A stretch of 64,000 nucleotides of DNA from Sheuella amnicola (GCF_010499255.1 NZ_JAAGRN010000011.1:34524-98523), one strand, 5' to 3'; positions 8,125 through 17,681 are shown, counted from the first letter of the stretch. The notes: generated by a model not told the origin, from the letters alone. Translations and numbers: made by a program.

Positions 8125-9501
8125 TCAGGCAGAACCCCAGGGCTTGATCGCCTCTTTCAGAAGCTTGTAGCCATCGATATAGCGAGGACGCTTGTCACCG
8201 TAGATCTTGTCGAAGATCGCCAGTTGCGCATCCAGCCAGTCGTGCAATTTCTTGTTGTCCGGGTTGGCCGCCTTGTAAGCTTCGTTGATCAGAACGAAGT
8301 GAATGCGTGGATCATATGGTTGCTTTTCGCCGCCAACGGTTTCATCGCCATCCAGCAGACGCAGCAACATCGCATCGGCCGAACCGAGAGTTTGTTCGTA
8401 AATAGGAGCGCCATGTACACGGTACATGACACTGGTCATGTCTTTGCCGTTGGTCATGGTGAAGCCCATTTCGGTCCAGAGCTTTTTCATGTCGACCTTG
8501 GCGCCAACCTTGTCCAGAACGATCTGGCCCCAGTCGCGCAAGACATCGGGGGCATCAGCCATCAAGTCTGTCAGGCGGTCGCCATCCAGGTCGGTTGCGT
8601 AAACGATGCACTTGCGCTGGCGGATCATGTCGTGCAACAACAGACCGAAGTTTGTGTCCGAAATGTGTTCGTAGATATCACCACCCCAGTTTTCCATGCC
8701 GGCTTTGAAGTCCTTAGGCAAGAGGGCAACGATGGCGTCTACGCTGGCACGATGCTCTTCGTATGCATCGACAGTGTATTTGCGCTTGAGAGTGAATTTT
8801 GTGCCCTGAAGCAACCAGCGCATGATGCCGGCATTAATCGCATCTTCCTGAGCCTGGGTTGGTTTGGTGGCGACACGTCCGATCTGGCCGGTTTCGTGAA
8901 CCATTTTCAGGAACAGGCGTGCGGCATAAGCCATGCGTACGCCCGGTGTGTTCATTTCGGAATGGATGATACCGGTTTCGGCATCAACCTTGAATTTCTT
9001 CTTGTCCTGCGAGTATGGCAAACCGGGCATGAAACGAATGCTGGTGATGCCGCCATAGGGACGGACGTTACAGTAAACACCAGCAGCAGTGCGCAGCGGT
9101 GCGTTGGCGGACTTGCCGTTTACGACTACTTTTTTGCCACCTTCGTTGACCATGAAGTCACCGGCTGTCGACCACTTCAGTGCCGTGTAGTCAAGCTTGC
9201 CGAACCATTCCAGCGAGGCCAACTTGGTGTCATGGCGAAACTGAGCCATCATCGGGACGCCCAGGAAAGGCAGACCCAGCACGTCAAGTGCCATCAATGT
9301 GCCGTTCAGTGCGAACATATCGGTGAACGCGTGAGCAACCGGCTTTACATCACCAGTGGCGTTGCCGCCTTCCCAGATGATTGCGTCGGGGCTACCTGCA
9401 GGTTTAACTGCTGAGCGTTTGTAAATACTGTCGAGCAGCTTGAAGAGATCGCCGTTTTGTTCTTCTTGGGCGATTTTCAGCAAATCAAGTTGTTGTGCCA
9501 T
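8125..9501 (-). CDS. conserved-looking protein of unknown function, 458 residues
   Basis: I do not recognise this protein. It has no signal peptide and no evident membrane segment, so it is probably cytosolic. It is rich in charged residues and has a steady spread of Trp and Tyr. Recognisable local features are a glycine-rich FMNEGGKK-like stretch (actual sequence FMVNEGGKKVVVNGK), NVRPYGGITSIRFMPGLPY, and an acidic YATDLDGDRLTD segment that could bind metal or nucleotide. It stands alone with its own strong terminator. Codon use favours C- and G-ending codons more than its neighbours do, which would fit good expression. A long opposite-strand frame over it is a by-product of that codon bias. 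Function should be left open. Confidence 0.8.
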   Translation of the reverse strand: MAQQLDLLKIAQEEQNGDLFKLLDSIYKRSAVKPAGSPDAIIWEGGNATGDVKPVAHAFTDMFALNGTLMALDVLGLPFLGVPMMAQFRHDTKLASLEWFGKLDYTALKWSTAGDFMVNEGGKKVVVNGKSANAPLRTAAGVYCNVRPYGGITSIRFMPGLPYSQDKKKFKVDAETGIIHSEMNTPGVRMAYAARLFLKMVHETGQIGRVATKPTQAQEDAINAGIMRWLLQGTKFTLKRKYTVDAYEEHRASVDAIVALLPKDFKAGMENWGGDIYEHISDTNFGLLLHDMIRQRKCIVYATDLDGDRLTDLMADAPDVLRDWGQIVLDKVGAKVDMKKLWTEMGFTMTNGKDMTSVMYRVHGAPIYEQTLGSADAMLLRLLDGDETVGGEKQPYDPRIHFVLINEAYKAANPDNKKLHDWLDAQLAIFDKIYGDKRPRYIDGYKLLKEAIKPWGSA

Positions 9502-9600
9502 GAACGAAAAGCCTCGGTTGGTTTGATGTAAAACGATTTCAAACTTTGATTATCGCACTACTACGATGTAAATATTGCTTAGCTTAAAATATATTTGATA

Positions 9601-10608
9601 TTAATCGTCTGTGAGTTTGACGAGCTGCTTGCCGAAGTTTTCCCCCTTGAGCAGACCGACGAGCGCGGCTGGAGCGTTTTCCAGTCCGTGCACAATAGAT
9701 TCGCGAAATTTTAATTTGCCGCTGAGCACTAGTTCGGACAGTTTGGTTCGAATATCAGCCCAATGATCCATGCGATCGGAAACAATAAATCCTTGCAGCT
9801 TGATACGATTGACCAGAATTGAGCGCAATGTTTTGTGGGCATGCGGTGGTTTGTTGAATTCGGACACCATTCCGCACAAAGCGATACGGGAAAACGGATT
9901 CATCAGGGTGAGCAGTTGCTCGAAAATCGGGCCCCCAACGTTTTCGAACAGGCAATCGATTCCACGGGGAAGCTCAGCGTTGAGATCCTGGACAAAAGTA
10001 GGCGAGCGGTGATCGACGCAGGCATCAAATCCCAGTTCGTTGACAACGTAGGCGCATTTTGCCGATCCGCCTGCAATGCCTACAACCCGACAGCCCAACG
10101 CTTTTGCCAGTTGCCCCACAACCGACCCAACGGCTCCGGAGGCTGCGTCGACCACAACGGTTTCTCCGGGTTTGGGTTCGCAGATTTCCATCAAGCCTCG
10201 CCAAGCAGTGATACCCGGCATGCCCAATACGCCAAGATAGGCAGTGGAACTGATTTTGCTTGTGTCGATTTTGGTTATCGCTGATGGGTTGGTCGCAGTG
10301 TAAAGTTGCCATCCGTTAGCCGCCAAAACAATGTCTCCAACTTTGAATTGGCTTGAGTTCGAGAGTATGACTTCACCGACTGTTCCGCCGACCATGAGTT
10401 GTCCGGGATTGACGCCCTGGGCATAGGATTTTGCGTCGGAAATGCGGCTGCGCATATACGGATCAAGTGAAAGCCAGAGATTTTTGATCAAGACTTGATC
10501 CGGGCCGGGCGTTGGAATGGGGGACTCGATCAATTTGAAATTGTCCGGGGATACCCAGCCGGACGGGCGACTTGCAAGAATGATTTGGCGATTGGATGTC
10601 GAGGTCAT
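9601..10608 (-). CDS. NADP-dependent MDR-superfamily oxidoreductase (CurA/leukotriene B4 reductase-like)
   Basis: A 335-residue zinc-independent medium-chain reductase. It starts with RQIILASRPSGWVSPDNF and has the PTPGPDQVLIKNLWLSLDPY motif typical of the prostaglandin reductase/YncB branch. The nucleotide loop is DAASGAVGSVVGQLAK, followed by CLFENVGG. These enzymes reduce double bonds of enones with NADPH. The ATG at 10606-10608 was preferred to an in-frame start at 10650 because the shorter form begins where family members normally begin. It is divergent from the flavin reductase-like gene, with 52 bases between start codons. Confidence 0.85.
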   Translation of the reverse strand: MTSTSNRQIILASRPSGWVSPDNFKLIESPIPTPGPDQVLIKNLWLSLDPYMRSRISDAKSYAQGVNPGQLMVGGTVGEVILSNSSQFKVGDIVLAANGWQLYTATNPSAITKIDTSKISSTAYLGVLGMPGITAWRGLMEICEPKPGETVVVDAASGAVGSVVGQLAKALGCRVVGIAGGSAKCAYVVNELGFDACVDHRSPTFVQDLNAELPRGIDCLFENVGGPIFEQLLTLMNPFSRIALCGMVSEFNKPPHAHKTLRSILVNRIKLQGFIVSDRMDHWADIRTKLSELVLSGKLKFRESIVHGLENAPAALVGLLKGENFGKQLVKLTDD

Positions 10609-10660
10609 AATATTGGTTACATTCAATGAATCATGAAGACAATACAACAAAGGAGCAGCT

Positions 10661-11287
10661 ATGAGCGATTATTTCTACGAACCATCCAAAGGGCATGGTT
10701 TGCCGCACAATCCTTTCAAGGCAATTGTTTCGCCTCGACCGATCGGTTGGATTTCCAGCATGGATGAGCAAGGGCGGGTTAATCTCGCCCCCTACAGTTT
10801 CTTCAACGCATTTGTCGAAAATCCTCCCGTAATTGGTTTTTGCACCAGTGGTGAACGAAAAGACAGCGTGAATAATATCGATGCGACGGGGGAGTTTGTC
10901 GCTAATTTTTGTAGTGCCGATCTTGCTCAAGAGATGAATTTGACTTCCGCATCAGTCGCGCCGGGTGTCGATGAAATGAAGTTGGCCGGTCTGGAGTCGG
11001 CTGCCTCGACGATTGTTAAAGTGCCTAGGGTCGCCAGAGCCATCGCCGCGCTGGAATGTAAGCTGATCTATACCTTGCAGCTCAGCAATGCCAAAGGCGA
11101 AAAGATCAACAGCTGGTTGACGCTTGGAGAAGTGGTTGGTGTGCATATCGATGATCAATACCTGAAAAATGGAATATTCGATACTGCGGCTGCACGCCCT
11201 CTCGGAAGATGTGGCTACCGTGGTGATTATGTGGAAGTGAATCAACTGTTCGAAATGATTCGCCCCAAAGAGTATGTTCAAAAATAA
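10661..11287 (+). CDS. flavin reductase-like FMN-binding protein
   Basis: This 208-residue protein belongs to the split-barrel FMN-binding flavoprotein family (DIM6/NTAB type). Typical features are IVSPRPIGWISSMDEQGRVN close to the N-terminus, NLAPYSFFNAFVENPPVIGF, and KDSVNNIDATGEFVANF. Relatives either reduce flavin for a monooxygenase partner or act as flavin-dependent oxidoreductases. The start ATG has a strong AAAGGAG at ideal spacing. The AhpD-like gene follows 41 bases later on the same strand, so the two may share a transcript. No flavin monooxygenase gene is adjacent. Confidence 0.87.
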   Translation: MSDYFYEPSKGHGLPHNPFKAIVSPRPIGWISSMDEQGRVNLAPYSFFNAFVENPPVIGFCTSGERKDSVNNIDATGEFVANFCSADLAQEMNLTSASVAPGVDEMKLAGLESAASTIVKVPRVARAIAALECKLIYTLQLSNAKGEKINSWLTLGEVVGVHIDDQYLKNGIFDTAAARPLGRCGYRGDYVEVNQLFEMIRPKEYVQK

Positions 11288-11328
11288 GTAGGCCCACTCA
11301 AGAACCGAAACCCTAAAGGCAGGCAAAA

Positions 11329-11949
11329 ATGAATCCAGCAGCCAAAGACATGAACCGGCAGGAAACAAATTCCAGGCAAGTTTCGCGATTTGCTATTCCC
11401 GATTTGGCTGATGTGCCCGAGGATATACGCGAAAAAATACTTCTGGTTCAGGAAAAGTCCGGCTTTGTGCCCAACGTATTTCTGACGTTGTCCAGACGGC
11501 CGGAAGAGTTTCGTGCGTTTTTTGCCTACCATGACGCATTGATGGTCAAGGAGACCGGTAGTCTCACCAAAGCCGACCGCGAAATGATCGTAACCGCGAC
11601 AAGTGCGAAAAACAATTGCCTATATTGCGTCATGGCGCACGGTGCGATCTTGCGCATTTACGCAAAAAATCCCCATATAGCCGATCAAGTCGCGATCAAC
11701 CACCACAAGGCGGATATCACTCCCAGACAGAAAGCGATGCTGGATTTTGCGATCAAGGTTTGTCTGGACTCGCAGTCGATCGGAGAAGTCGATTACGAGA
11801 CACTTCGCGGTCACGGTTTTGACGATGAAGATATCTGGGACATCACATCGATCACCGCATTCTTCGGTATGTCGAATCGAATCGCCAATACAATTTCTAT
11901 GCGACCCAACGATGAGTTTTATCTGTTAGGTCGACTGCCTAAAAAGTAA
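11329..11949 (+). CDS. peroxidase-related AhpD/carboxymuconolactone decarboxylase-like protein
   Basis: A 206-residue protein of the uncharacterised peroxidase-related family (AhpD fold). The redox motif is NCLYCVMAHG, a CxxC followed by the downstream His that acts as proton relay in AhpD proteins. The N-terminal VPEDIREKILLVQEKSGFVP and the later RQKAMLDFAIKVC segments match the family. The ATG is preceded by AAAGGCAGG. Its coding end overlaps the end of the convergent RND permease gene by 11 bases, so neither gene has room for a private terminator. Likely role: thiol-dependent peroxide or organic hydroperoxide detoxification, by family membership only. Confidence 0.85.
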   Translation: MNPAAKDMNRQETNSRQVSRFAIPDLADVPEDIREKILLVQEKSGFVPNVFLTLSRRPEEFRAFFAYHDALMVKETGSLTKADREMIVTATSAKNNCLYCVMAHGAILRIYAKNPHIADQVAINHHKADITPRQKAMLDFAIKVCLDSQSIGEVDYETLRGHGFDDEDIWDITSITAFFGMSNRIANTISMRPNDEFYLLGRLPKK

Positions 11950-14900
11950 AGCGCTTAGTTAGTTTTTTGATGGCGTGTTCTGCGTCATCTGTATAGGTGT
12001 AAAAGGCGGGTATCACTAATAAGCTCAGAAGTGTGGAAGTAATGAGCCCGCCAATCACCGCGATTGACATGGGGGATCTGAAGCTTGGGTCTGAACCAAG
12101 TCCAATGGCAATCGGAAGCATGCCTGCGGTCATTGCGATTGTTGTCATGATGATCGGACGCGCACGTTTATGACATGCATCGATAATCGCTTCGAGTCTG
12201 TCCATGCCGTTTCGCCGTGCCACAATCGCATATTCGACGAGCAGAATCGAGTTTTTTGTCACGATGCCCATCAGCATCAACAAGCCGATCAGTGATGGCA
12301 TCGAAAAGCTTTTACCGGTCAGGAGCAACGCCACAAAGGCTCCACCGATCGATAGCGGTAAAGCGCCAAGAATCGTGATCGGTTGAACAAAGTCATGAAA
12401 CAACAATACAAGCACCATGTAAATGCAAAGCAGGCCGATCGACATCGCAATCCCGAAGCTGGCGAATAATGCCTGCATCTCCTGAGCATCGCCTAACTCT
12501 GTACGTTTGACTCCAGCAGGTAGATTTTTGAGACTGGGTAGTTTAAGCGCCTCTGCGAAGACCTCTCCCAGTTGACGTTCCCCGAGTTCAACATCGATCG
12601 TGATGTTTCTGCTTCTATTCAATCGGTTGATTTGAGCAGGGCCACTATCTATTTTGATCGTTGCGACATTGCCAAGCATGACAGGTCCGTTTCGCCCGGG
12701 AACCGTCAGACGTTCGAGAGAGTCAAGATCGACTCGACTGCTGTCTGGAAGCTTGACTCGAATCGGGACTTGTCTTTCCGATAAATTCAATTTAGGCAAC
12801 CCGATGTCGTAATCACCTGCTGTTGCGATACGCAATGTTTCAGCGATCGATTGCGCAGTGACCCCAAGATCCGCGGCGCGTGCAAAATCGGGTTTGACGA
12901 TGATTTCCGGGCGAATCAAGCTTGCGCCCGATAAAACATTACCGATTCCGGATAGGGATCTCAAATCCCGTTCTACCGCGCGGGCAGCAAGTGTCAGCGC
13001 ATTGGGATCTTCGCTTTGAAGAACGATTTGCATTTTGACCCCGGTAGCCTGGGGACCGACAGTGATGCGCACACCGGGTTCATCAGCCAGCAATTCGCGA
13101 ATCTTTGTTTCGACTTCCTGTTGTGTTTGCTTGCGGTTTGAGCGATGCGTCAGCATGACCGTAATCGTGGCCTTTCTGACCTCGGCGGCAGCTCCCCCGG
13201 AAAAGACGTCACCTGAAACACCGGCTCCCACCGAACTGAATGTTCTTTCGACTTCAGGCATCGTTTCGAGTTTGGCGCGCACGCGTTCGGTGGCTAGCAA
13301 AGTATCGGCAAGCGTAGAACCGGGAGTTTTTTCAATGTTCACTAGTGTTTGACCGCGATCTGCGGGAGGGACGAACCCTTTCGGTAATAGTGGAACCAAC
13401 GCGATGGAGCCAATAAAAAATAGCGTGGCAAGAATCAGCGTTGTAAGCCTGTGCGACAAGCACCAACGGACCGCGAGTAAATAATTGCGCATGATCCACC
13501 CGTCTTGCTTGACGTGCGAAGCATTCGATTTGGATGGTTTAAGCAAATAGGCCGACATCATCGGAGTCAAGAGTCGGGCGACGACGAGGGATGCAAGAAT
13601 GGCAATGACAGCAGTCCAGCCGAATTGCTTGAAAAATTTTCCGGGTACGCCGGACATGAACGCAGTGGGAAGAAAGACTGACACCAGTGCAAAGGTAGTC
13701 GCTATGACGGCCATGCCGATTTCGTCCGCGGCATCCATGGCAGCCTGAAAGGGCGTTTTACCCATGTTTAGATGCCGCTCTATATTTTCGACCTCGACGA
13801 TCGCATCATCGACAAGAATGCCCACAACAAGGGCAAGTGACAGCAGGGTCACCATGTTCAGTGTGTAGCCGAACAAATAAATACCTAAAAATGTCGGAAT
13901 CACAGACAGAGGTAGCGCCGCGGCTGACACAACCGTCGCGCGCCAGTCGCGCAGGAAGATCCATACGACGATCACGGCAAGAATGGCGCCCTCATAAAGC
14001 AATTTCATTGAGCCGTCGAAGTTTTCCTCGGTCGCGGCAACGTTATTGACCTCCTGGGTCATTTGTATCTCAGGTCGTTCCTTTTGGAGAGTATCCAGCG
14101 CAGCTCGAACTTTATTTGCGACTGTCACCTCGTCTGCGCCTTTGCTGCGCATGACTTCAAAAGCAACAACAGGTTTTCCGTTGGCGTGCGCCATAGATCG
14201 ACGCTCGGCAGTGGTGTCGCGGATAGTCGCGATTTGCTCTAGTCGAATCCTTCTTCCATCAGACAGCGAAATATCAAGCTTGCCGATTTCAGCCGCAGTT
14301 TGAACTGTAGCGATCGTGCGAACAGATTGTTCGGCGCCACCCACATCGCCACGGCCACCTGGAGCTTCTTGCTGTATTTGACGTAGCCTTTTCGAAACTT
14401 CAGCTGCTGACACGTTCAATGCAGCCATGCGTAATGGGTCCAGTTCGACGCTAACCTCGCGGCTCAGTCCACCCATCCGTTTGATTTTTCCGACACCATT
14501 GATCGCAAGCAGACGTTTACTCACGGTGTTGTCTATAAACCAGGATAGTGCCTCCTCGTCCAATCTGTCCGATGCGACGGCAAAAGTCATGAGAGGCCTG
14601 CCCGCGGTGGTCGCTCGAAGCACGCTCGGATCCCGGAGGTCGGCGGGCATGTCGGCACGAACGCGCGTCACGGCATCCCTGACATCGTTGACTGCTTCCA
14701 TCGTATCTTTTTCGAGAACGAACTCGACAGTGATAATGACGCTGCCTTCCAAAATTCGGGTGTGGAGATTCTTGATTCCCTGAAGCGTCGCGATCGAGTT
14801 TTCGATTTTTCGAGCGACCTCGGTTTCGAGCGTAGATGGCGCGGCCCCCGGAAGGTTGGCCTCAACTGTAACGGTCGGCAGTTCAATGTCCGGAAAATCT

Positions 14901-15004
14901 TGAATGCTCAGAGCACGAAAAGACAAGAGCCCCGCAATAGTCAACAGTATGAATAGCAGGATTGCAGGAATCGGGTGCTTGATCGAAAAGGATGAGAAAT
15001 TCAA
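11939..15004 (-). CDS. RND efflux permease, HAE1 family (AcrB-like)
   Basis: A 1021-residue inner-membrane pump subunit. It has the first transmembrane helix close to the N-terminus (SIKHPIPAILLFILLTIAGL), the motif IQDFPDIELPTV, and in the fourth helix VVGILVDDAIVEVEN, with the Asp pair that relays protons. The second half repeats the fold, ending with MLMGIVTKNSILLVEYA. Length and two large periplasmic loops fit drug or solvent exporters. The start codon is TTG: it overlaps the adaptor gene stop as TTGA and is preceded by AAGGAAC, so translation is probably coupled. It is the last gene of a three-gene efflux operon. No dedicated regulator is adjacent. Confidence 0.92.
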   Translation of the reverse strand: MNFSSFSIKHPIPAILLFILLTIAGLLSFRALSIQDFPDIELPTVTVEANLPGAAPSTLETEVARKIENSIATLQGIKNLHTRILEGSVIITVEFVLEKDTMEAVNDVRDAVTRVRADMPADLRDPSVLRATTAGRPLMTFAVASDRLDEEALSWFIDNTVSKRLLAINGVGKIKRMGGLSREVSVELDPLRMAALNVSAAEVSKRLRQIQQEAPGGRGDVGGAEQSVRTIATVQTAAEIGKLDISLSDGRRIRLEQIATIRDTTAERRSMAHANGKPVVAFEVMRSKGADEVTVANKVRAALDTLQKERPEIQMTQEVNNVAATEENFDGSMKLLYEGAILAVIVVWIFLRDWRATVVSAAALPLSVIPTFLGIYLFGYTLNMVTLLSLALVVGILVDDAIVEVENIERHLNMGKTPFQAAMDAADEIGMAVIATTFALVSVFLPTAFMSGVPGKFFKQFGWTAVIAILASLVVARLLTPMMSAYLLKPSKSNASHVKQDGWIMRNYLLAVRWCLSHRLTTLILATLFFIGSIALVPLLPKGFVPPADRGQTLVNIEKTPGSTLADTLLATERVRAKLETMPEVERTFSSVGAGVSGDVFSGGAAAEVRKATITVMLTHRSNRKQTQQEVETKIRELLADEPGVRITVGPQATGVKMQIVLQSEDPNALTLAARAVERDLRSLSGIGNVLSGASLIRPEIIVKPDFARAADLGVTAQSIAETLRIATAGDYDIGLPKLNLSERQVPIRVKLPDSSRVDLDSLERLTVPGRNGPVMLGNVATIKIDSGPAQINRLNRSRNITIDVELGERQLGEVFAEALKLPSLKNLPAGVKRTELGDAQEMQALFASFGIAMSIGLLCIYMVLVLLFHDFVQPITILGALPLSIGGAFVALLLTGKSFSMPSLIGLLMLMGIVTKNSILLVEYAIVARRNGMDRLEAIIDACHKRARPIIMTTIAMTAGMLPIAIGLGSDPSFRSPMSIAVIGGLITSTLLSLLVIPAFYTYTDDAEHAIKKLTKRFTF

Positions 15005-16152
15005 TTTCTTGTTCCTTTTTGTCGCTGATCCGCCGGAGTCGGTTCGACCACGGTCACTACGTCGCCATCTGCTAAAAATCCTGCGCCCGACTCTGCGATA
15101 GTGTCATTGCTTGTCACGCCATTCAAAATCTCGACGCGATTGCCGATTCGTTGGCCGATTTCAACTTTGATTTGATCAACTTTTCTGTTTGTATCCACTT
15201 TGAACACATACGTGAATCCATCTCTTGTGACGATCGATTCCTGCGGCAAGGTCAAGCCGGTTGTATCGCCCGTAAGAAATTCGCCCCTGGCGAACATGCC
15301 GGCGCGAATTACCGGCCCGTTGGTTGTTTGTTTCGGTAGATCAACATAGACAATTGCGGTTCTAGTTTGCTGGTCAAGAGTGGGTCCGATGATGCGTACA
15401 GTACCGACCAGAGGCTCTTGTCCGGGAGTAAGGCTCGCTGGTACAACCCGGGCTTTCATCCCGGGTTTAATCTTGCCTAGCTCTTCTGAGGTTACTTCGG
15501 CACGCCATTCGAGCCTGCTTTGGCGCAAGATTCTGAATAATTCGGTTCCGATCGGAATAACCGCGCCCAGCGTGGCTTGTCTGGATATGATTTCACCATC
15601 ATCCGGCGCAAGGACTTGGGTTTTTTTCAACCGGAGCTCCAAGACTTTGATTTGCGCCTGTACTGCTTCCAATTTTGCTTTTGCCGTCAATTCGGCGGTA
15701 AGGTATTGCCCGATTTGCTGGCTGGACAAGGCGCCAGAGTTTTTTAGGCTGTTTGCACGTGCCGCATTTGTTTTGGCCTCGGCAAGAGCGGCGCGGGCCT
15801 CGGATTCGCTGGCGCGAATCACCGCCAAATCCGCTTCGACAGTATCGGTGGCAAAACGAGCGAGCAATTCGCCTCCCTTAACGGTGTCGCCAACATTGAC
15901 TAGCAACTCGTCGAGGCGCAATCCTCCCACTTCAGAGGCTACCGATGCATCCTGCCATGCTGAAATATTGCCGTTAGCCTTGATTCCGATTTGGATGGAG
16001 GTTGTTTGCGGCTGTGTGACTGTGATGGCAAGCCCCGCTCGGGGGGGGGCGGTTTTATCGGTTGCAATGGCAGGGCGTATACATATAGCCCAAATGACGC
16101 AAAGGACAATTGAACGTGCGCAAGCGGATAGGGTTTGTTTAGTCATTTTCAT
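15001..16152 (-). CDS. RND efflux periplasmic adaptor (membrane fusion protein)
   Basis: A 383-residue HlyD/AcrA-type adaptor. It has an N-terminal export signal, a biotinyl-lipoyl-like half (ASVASEVGGLRLDELLVNVG and DTVKGGELLARF), a central alpha-hairpin (about residues 95-175, rich in Ala and Glu), then the second lipoyl half with VLAPDDGEIISRQATLGAVI. It links the inner-membrane pump to the outer-membrane channel. The ATG at 16150-16152 overlaps the stop of the outer-membrane gene (ATGA) and was preferred to an upstream in-frame start at 16176, which lies inside that gene. It ends by overlapping the permease start. Confidence 0.9.
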   Translation of the reverse strand: MKMTKQTLSACARSIVLCVIWAICIRPAIATDKTAPPRAGLAITVTQPQTTSIQIGIKANGNISAWQDASVASEVGGLRLDELLVNVGDTVKGGELLARFATDTVEADLAVIRASESEARAALAEAKTNAARANSLKNSGALSSQQIGQYLTAELTAKAKLEAVQAQIKVLELRLKKTQVLAPDDGEIISRQATLGAVIPIGTELFRILRQSRLEWRAEVTSEELGKIKPGMKARVVPASLTPGQEPLVGTVRIIGPTLDQQTRTAIVYVDLPKQTTNGPVIRAGMFARGEFLTGDTTGLTLPQESIVTRDGFTYVFKVDTNRKVDQIKVEIGQRIGNRVEILNGVTSNDTIAESGAGFLADGDVVTVVEPTPADQRQKGTRN

Positions 16153-17570
16153 TGGACCTGAATCATTGATTGCCAACCACCGCCAACCGCACGGTAAAGG
16201 GCAATCCAGGCATTGACATGTTCTCGTCTTATGGATGCGAGAGTCAGGTCGGCGTTAAAGGAGAGTCGACGAGTTTCTTCGAGCTCGAGCTGGCTGGCCA
16301 GACCGTTTTTCCAGCGCTCTTGCGCAGCCTCGAGTGATTCATGAAATCCTTCGGAGGCTACTGTGGCCTGTTGTTCCCGTTGTGCCATGCTGTCGAGTCT
16401 GACAAGCGCTTCTTCGACTTCTCTAATGGCTGCACGAACGCGTTGACGGTAATTTGTTTGCGCAGTTTGATATGCGACTCTAGCCGTCTCTACATTCGCT
16501 GCGAGTTTTCCCGAGTCGAAAATCGGCAGACTAATTGTCGGACCGAATGACCAGGATGATGCGTTGATCGTCAAATCACTTGAATTGAAGTTCATGGGAC
16601 CAACATTGCCGAGTAATGTGATTTTTGGAAATCGCTCGGCAATGCGCACACCAATCTCGGCGCTAGCTGATGCCAGTTCACGCTCGGCGGCGGCGATATC
16701 CGGTCTTTGAGCCAGAACTTGAGCAGGGATTTGCTCAACGCTGATTAGTTTGGGTTTGGGTAGTTTTGCCTGGTTTTCAACGAGCTTTTGTTTCAACTCG
16801 ATTTCTTTCATACCAGTTAAAGCCACCATGCTTTTAATCGCAATATCGCACTCGGCCCGTTGAGTCACCAGTCTGGCGGAGCCCTCTGCCGCGCTTGCTC
16901 GGGCCAGTGCAACGTTTGCGCTGGATTGGAATCCCGCAGCACCTAATTTTTCACTTAGTGTGGCGGTTTGCAGCCGAGACTGAACATCCGCTTGAAAAAG
17001 CGCAATTTGTTGTTCGCAGCCTCTGAAATTTGTGTAGAGATTGCCCATCTCGGCGGCAATCGAAATTCTGGCAGCATGCCAGTTGGCGATCTCCGCATCC
17101 AGCCGTGCAAGCGAGGATTCTCGTCTGCGCTGAACCCCTCCGAACAGATCAATCTCCCAACTGGCTTGGGCCTGTGCCTGAATCGTTGTGCCGACGATGA
17201 TCGGACCGCCCAGGATCGTCGTACCACGACTTTCGTTTGCCGCAGCTGAGATAGTGGGCAGTGATGCTGAAATGGCGGCGGTGTTCAGTGCTCTTGCCTG
17301 GGCGATTTTTAATGTCGCCGCAGCAAGTGACCCGCTTTCGAGTTGGGCGGTATGGATCAGTTCGATGAGAAGCGGATCATCGAACTGCGCCCACCAGTTC
17401 TCGAGCGTTCGTGCATCTCCGGCATGGGGTAGAGACTCTTGCCAGTTGTCAGGCTGGTTCGGGACTTTTGTGGCGTTCACTCGGTCATAATCCGGTCCGA
17501 CTGCAATGCAGCCTGAGACAAGGATGACGGGAAGGGCCAACAAAATTCTATTAAGCATACGTCTTTTCAT
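16149..17570 (-). CDS. outer-membrane efflux lipoprotein, NodT/OprM family
   Basis: A 473-residue TolC-like channel. The N-terminus ends in a lipobox (ILVSGC, Cys21), so it is lipid-anchored. It is followed by IAVGPDYDR, the typical start of NodT-family channels. Two repeated OEP domains are visible: long amphipathic helices such as ARALNTAAISASLPTISAAA and a second copy with ERELASASAEIGVRIAERFP. It should form a trimeric outer-membrane duct for the pump encoded downstream. Its ATG is preceded by AGAGGA. It is the first gene of the efflux operon and divergent from the molybdenum hydroxylase genes, with 183 bases between them. Confidence 0.9.
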   Translation of the reverse strand: MKRRMLNRILLALPVILVSGCIAVGPDYDRVNATKVPNQPDNWQESLPHAGDARTLENWWAQFDDPLLIELIHTAQLESGSLAAATLKIAQARALNTAAISASLPTISAAANESRGTTILGGPIIVGTTIQAQAQASWEIDLFGGVQRRRESSLARLDAEIANWHAARISIAAEMGNLYTNFRGCEQQIALFQADVQSRLQTATLSEKLGAAGFQSSANVALARASAAEGSARLVTQRAECDIAIKSMVALTGMKEIELKQKLVENQAKLPKPKLISVEQIPAQVLAQRPDIAAAERELASASAEIGVRIAERFPKITLLGNVGPMNFNSSDLTINASSWSFGPTISLPIFDSGKLAANVETARVAYQTAQTNYRQRVRAAIREVEEALVRLDSMAQREQQATVASEGFHESLEAAQERWKNGLASQLELEETRRLSFNADLTLASIRREHVNAWIALYRAVGGGWQSMIQVQ

Positions 17571-17662
17571 CGTCCTCTAATTTACCCCATTTTGATATAT
17601 GTTTCAGAAGCATTGTTGCGCCGCAAAAAACATTTCCATATGTAGGGGAATTCTCAAATTAG

Positions 17663-17681
17663 GCTTATTTGAAAAATAAGC
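17663..17681. promoter_or_regulatory. short perfect inverted repeat in the divergent efflux/hydroxylase gap
   Basis: GCTTATTT (17663-17670) and AAATAAGC (17674-17681) form a perfect 8-base inverted repeat around GAA. It lies in the space between two divergent operons. The position and symmetry would suit an operator for a dimeric repressor, but no regulator gene is adjacent, so this is a candidate only. Confidence 0.35.

Noticed and set aside
8224..9414. Long open frame (396 codons) on the plus strand, opposite the 458-residue gene.
   Set aside because: It mirrors the strong codon bias of the minus-strand gene, has no ribosome-binding site, and its translation has no domain-like pattern. The minus-strand gene has a terminator and regular codon use.
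10609..10650. Upstream in-frame start adding 14 residues to the MDR oxidoreductase.
   Set aside because: Family members begin close to the chosen Met, and the longer form would run almost up to the divergent gene start, removing its promoter space.
15380..16216. Open frame of 278 codons on the plus strand, opposite the RND adaptor gene.
   Set aside because: It lies antisense to a clear adaptor gene within a tightly overlapping operon; the protein is low-complexity Ser/Ala-rich and has no start signal.
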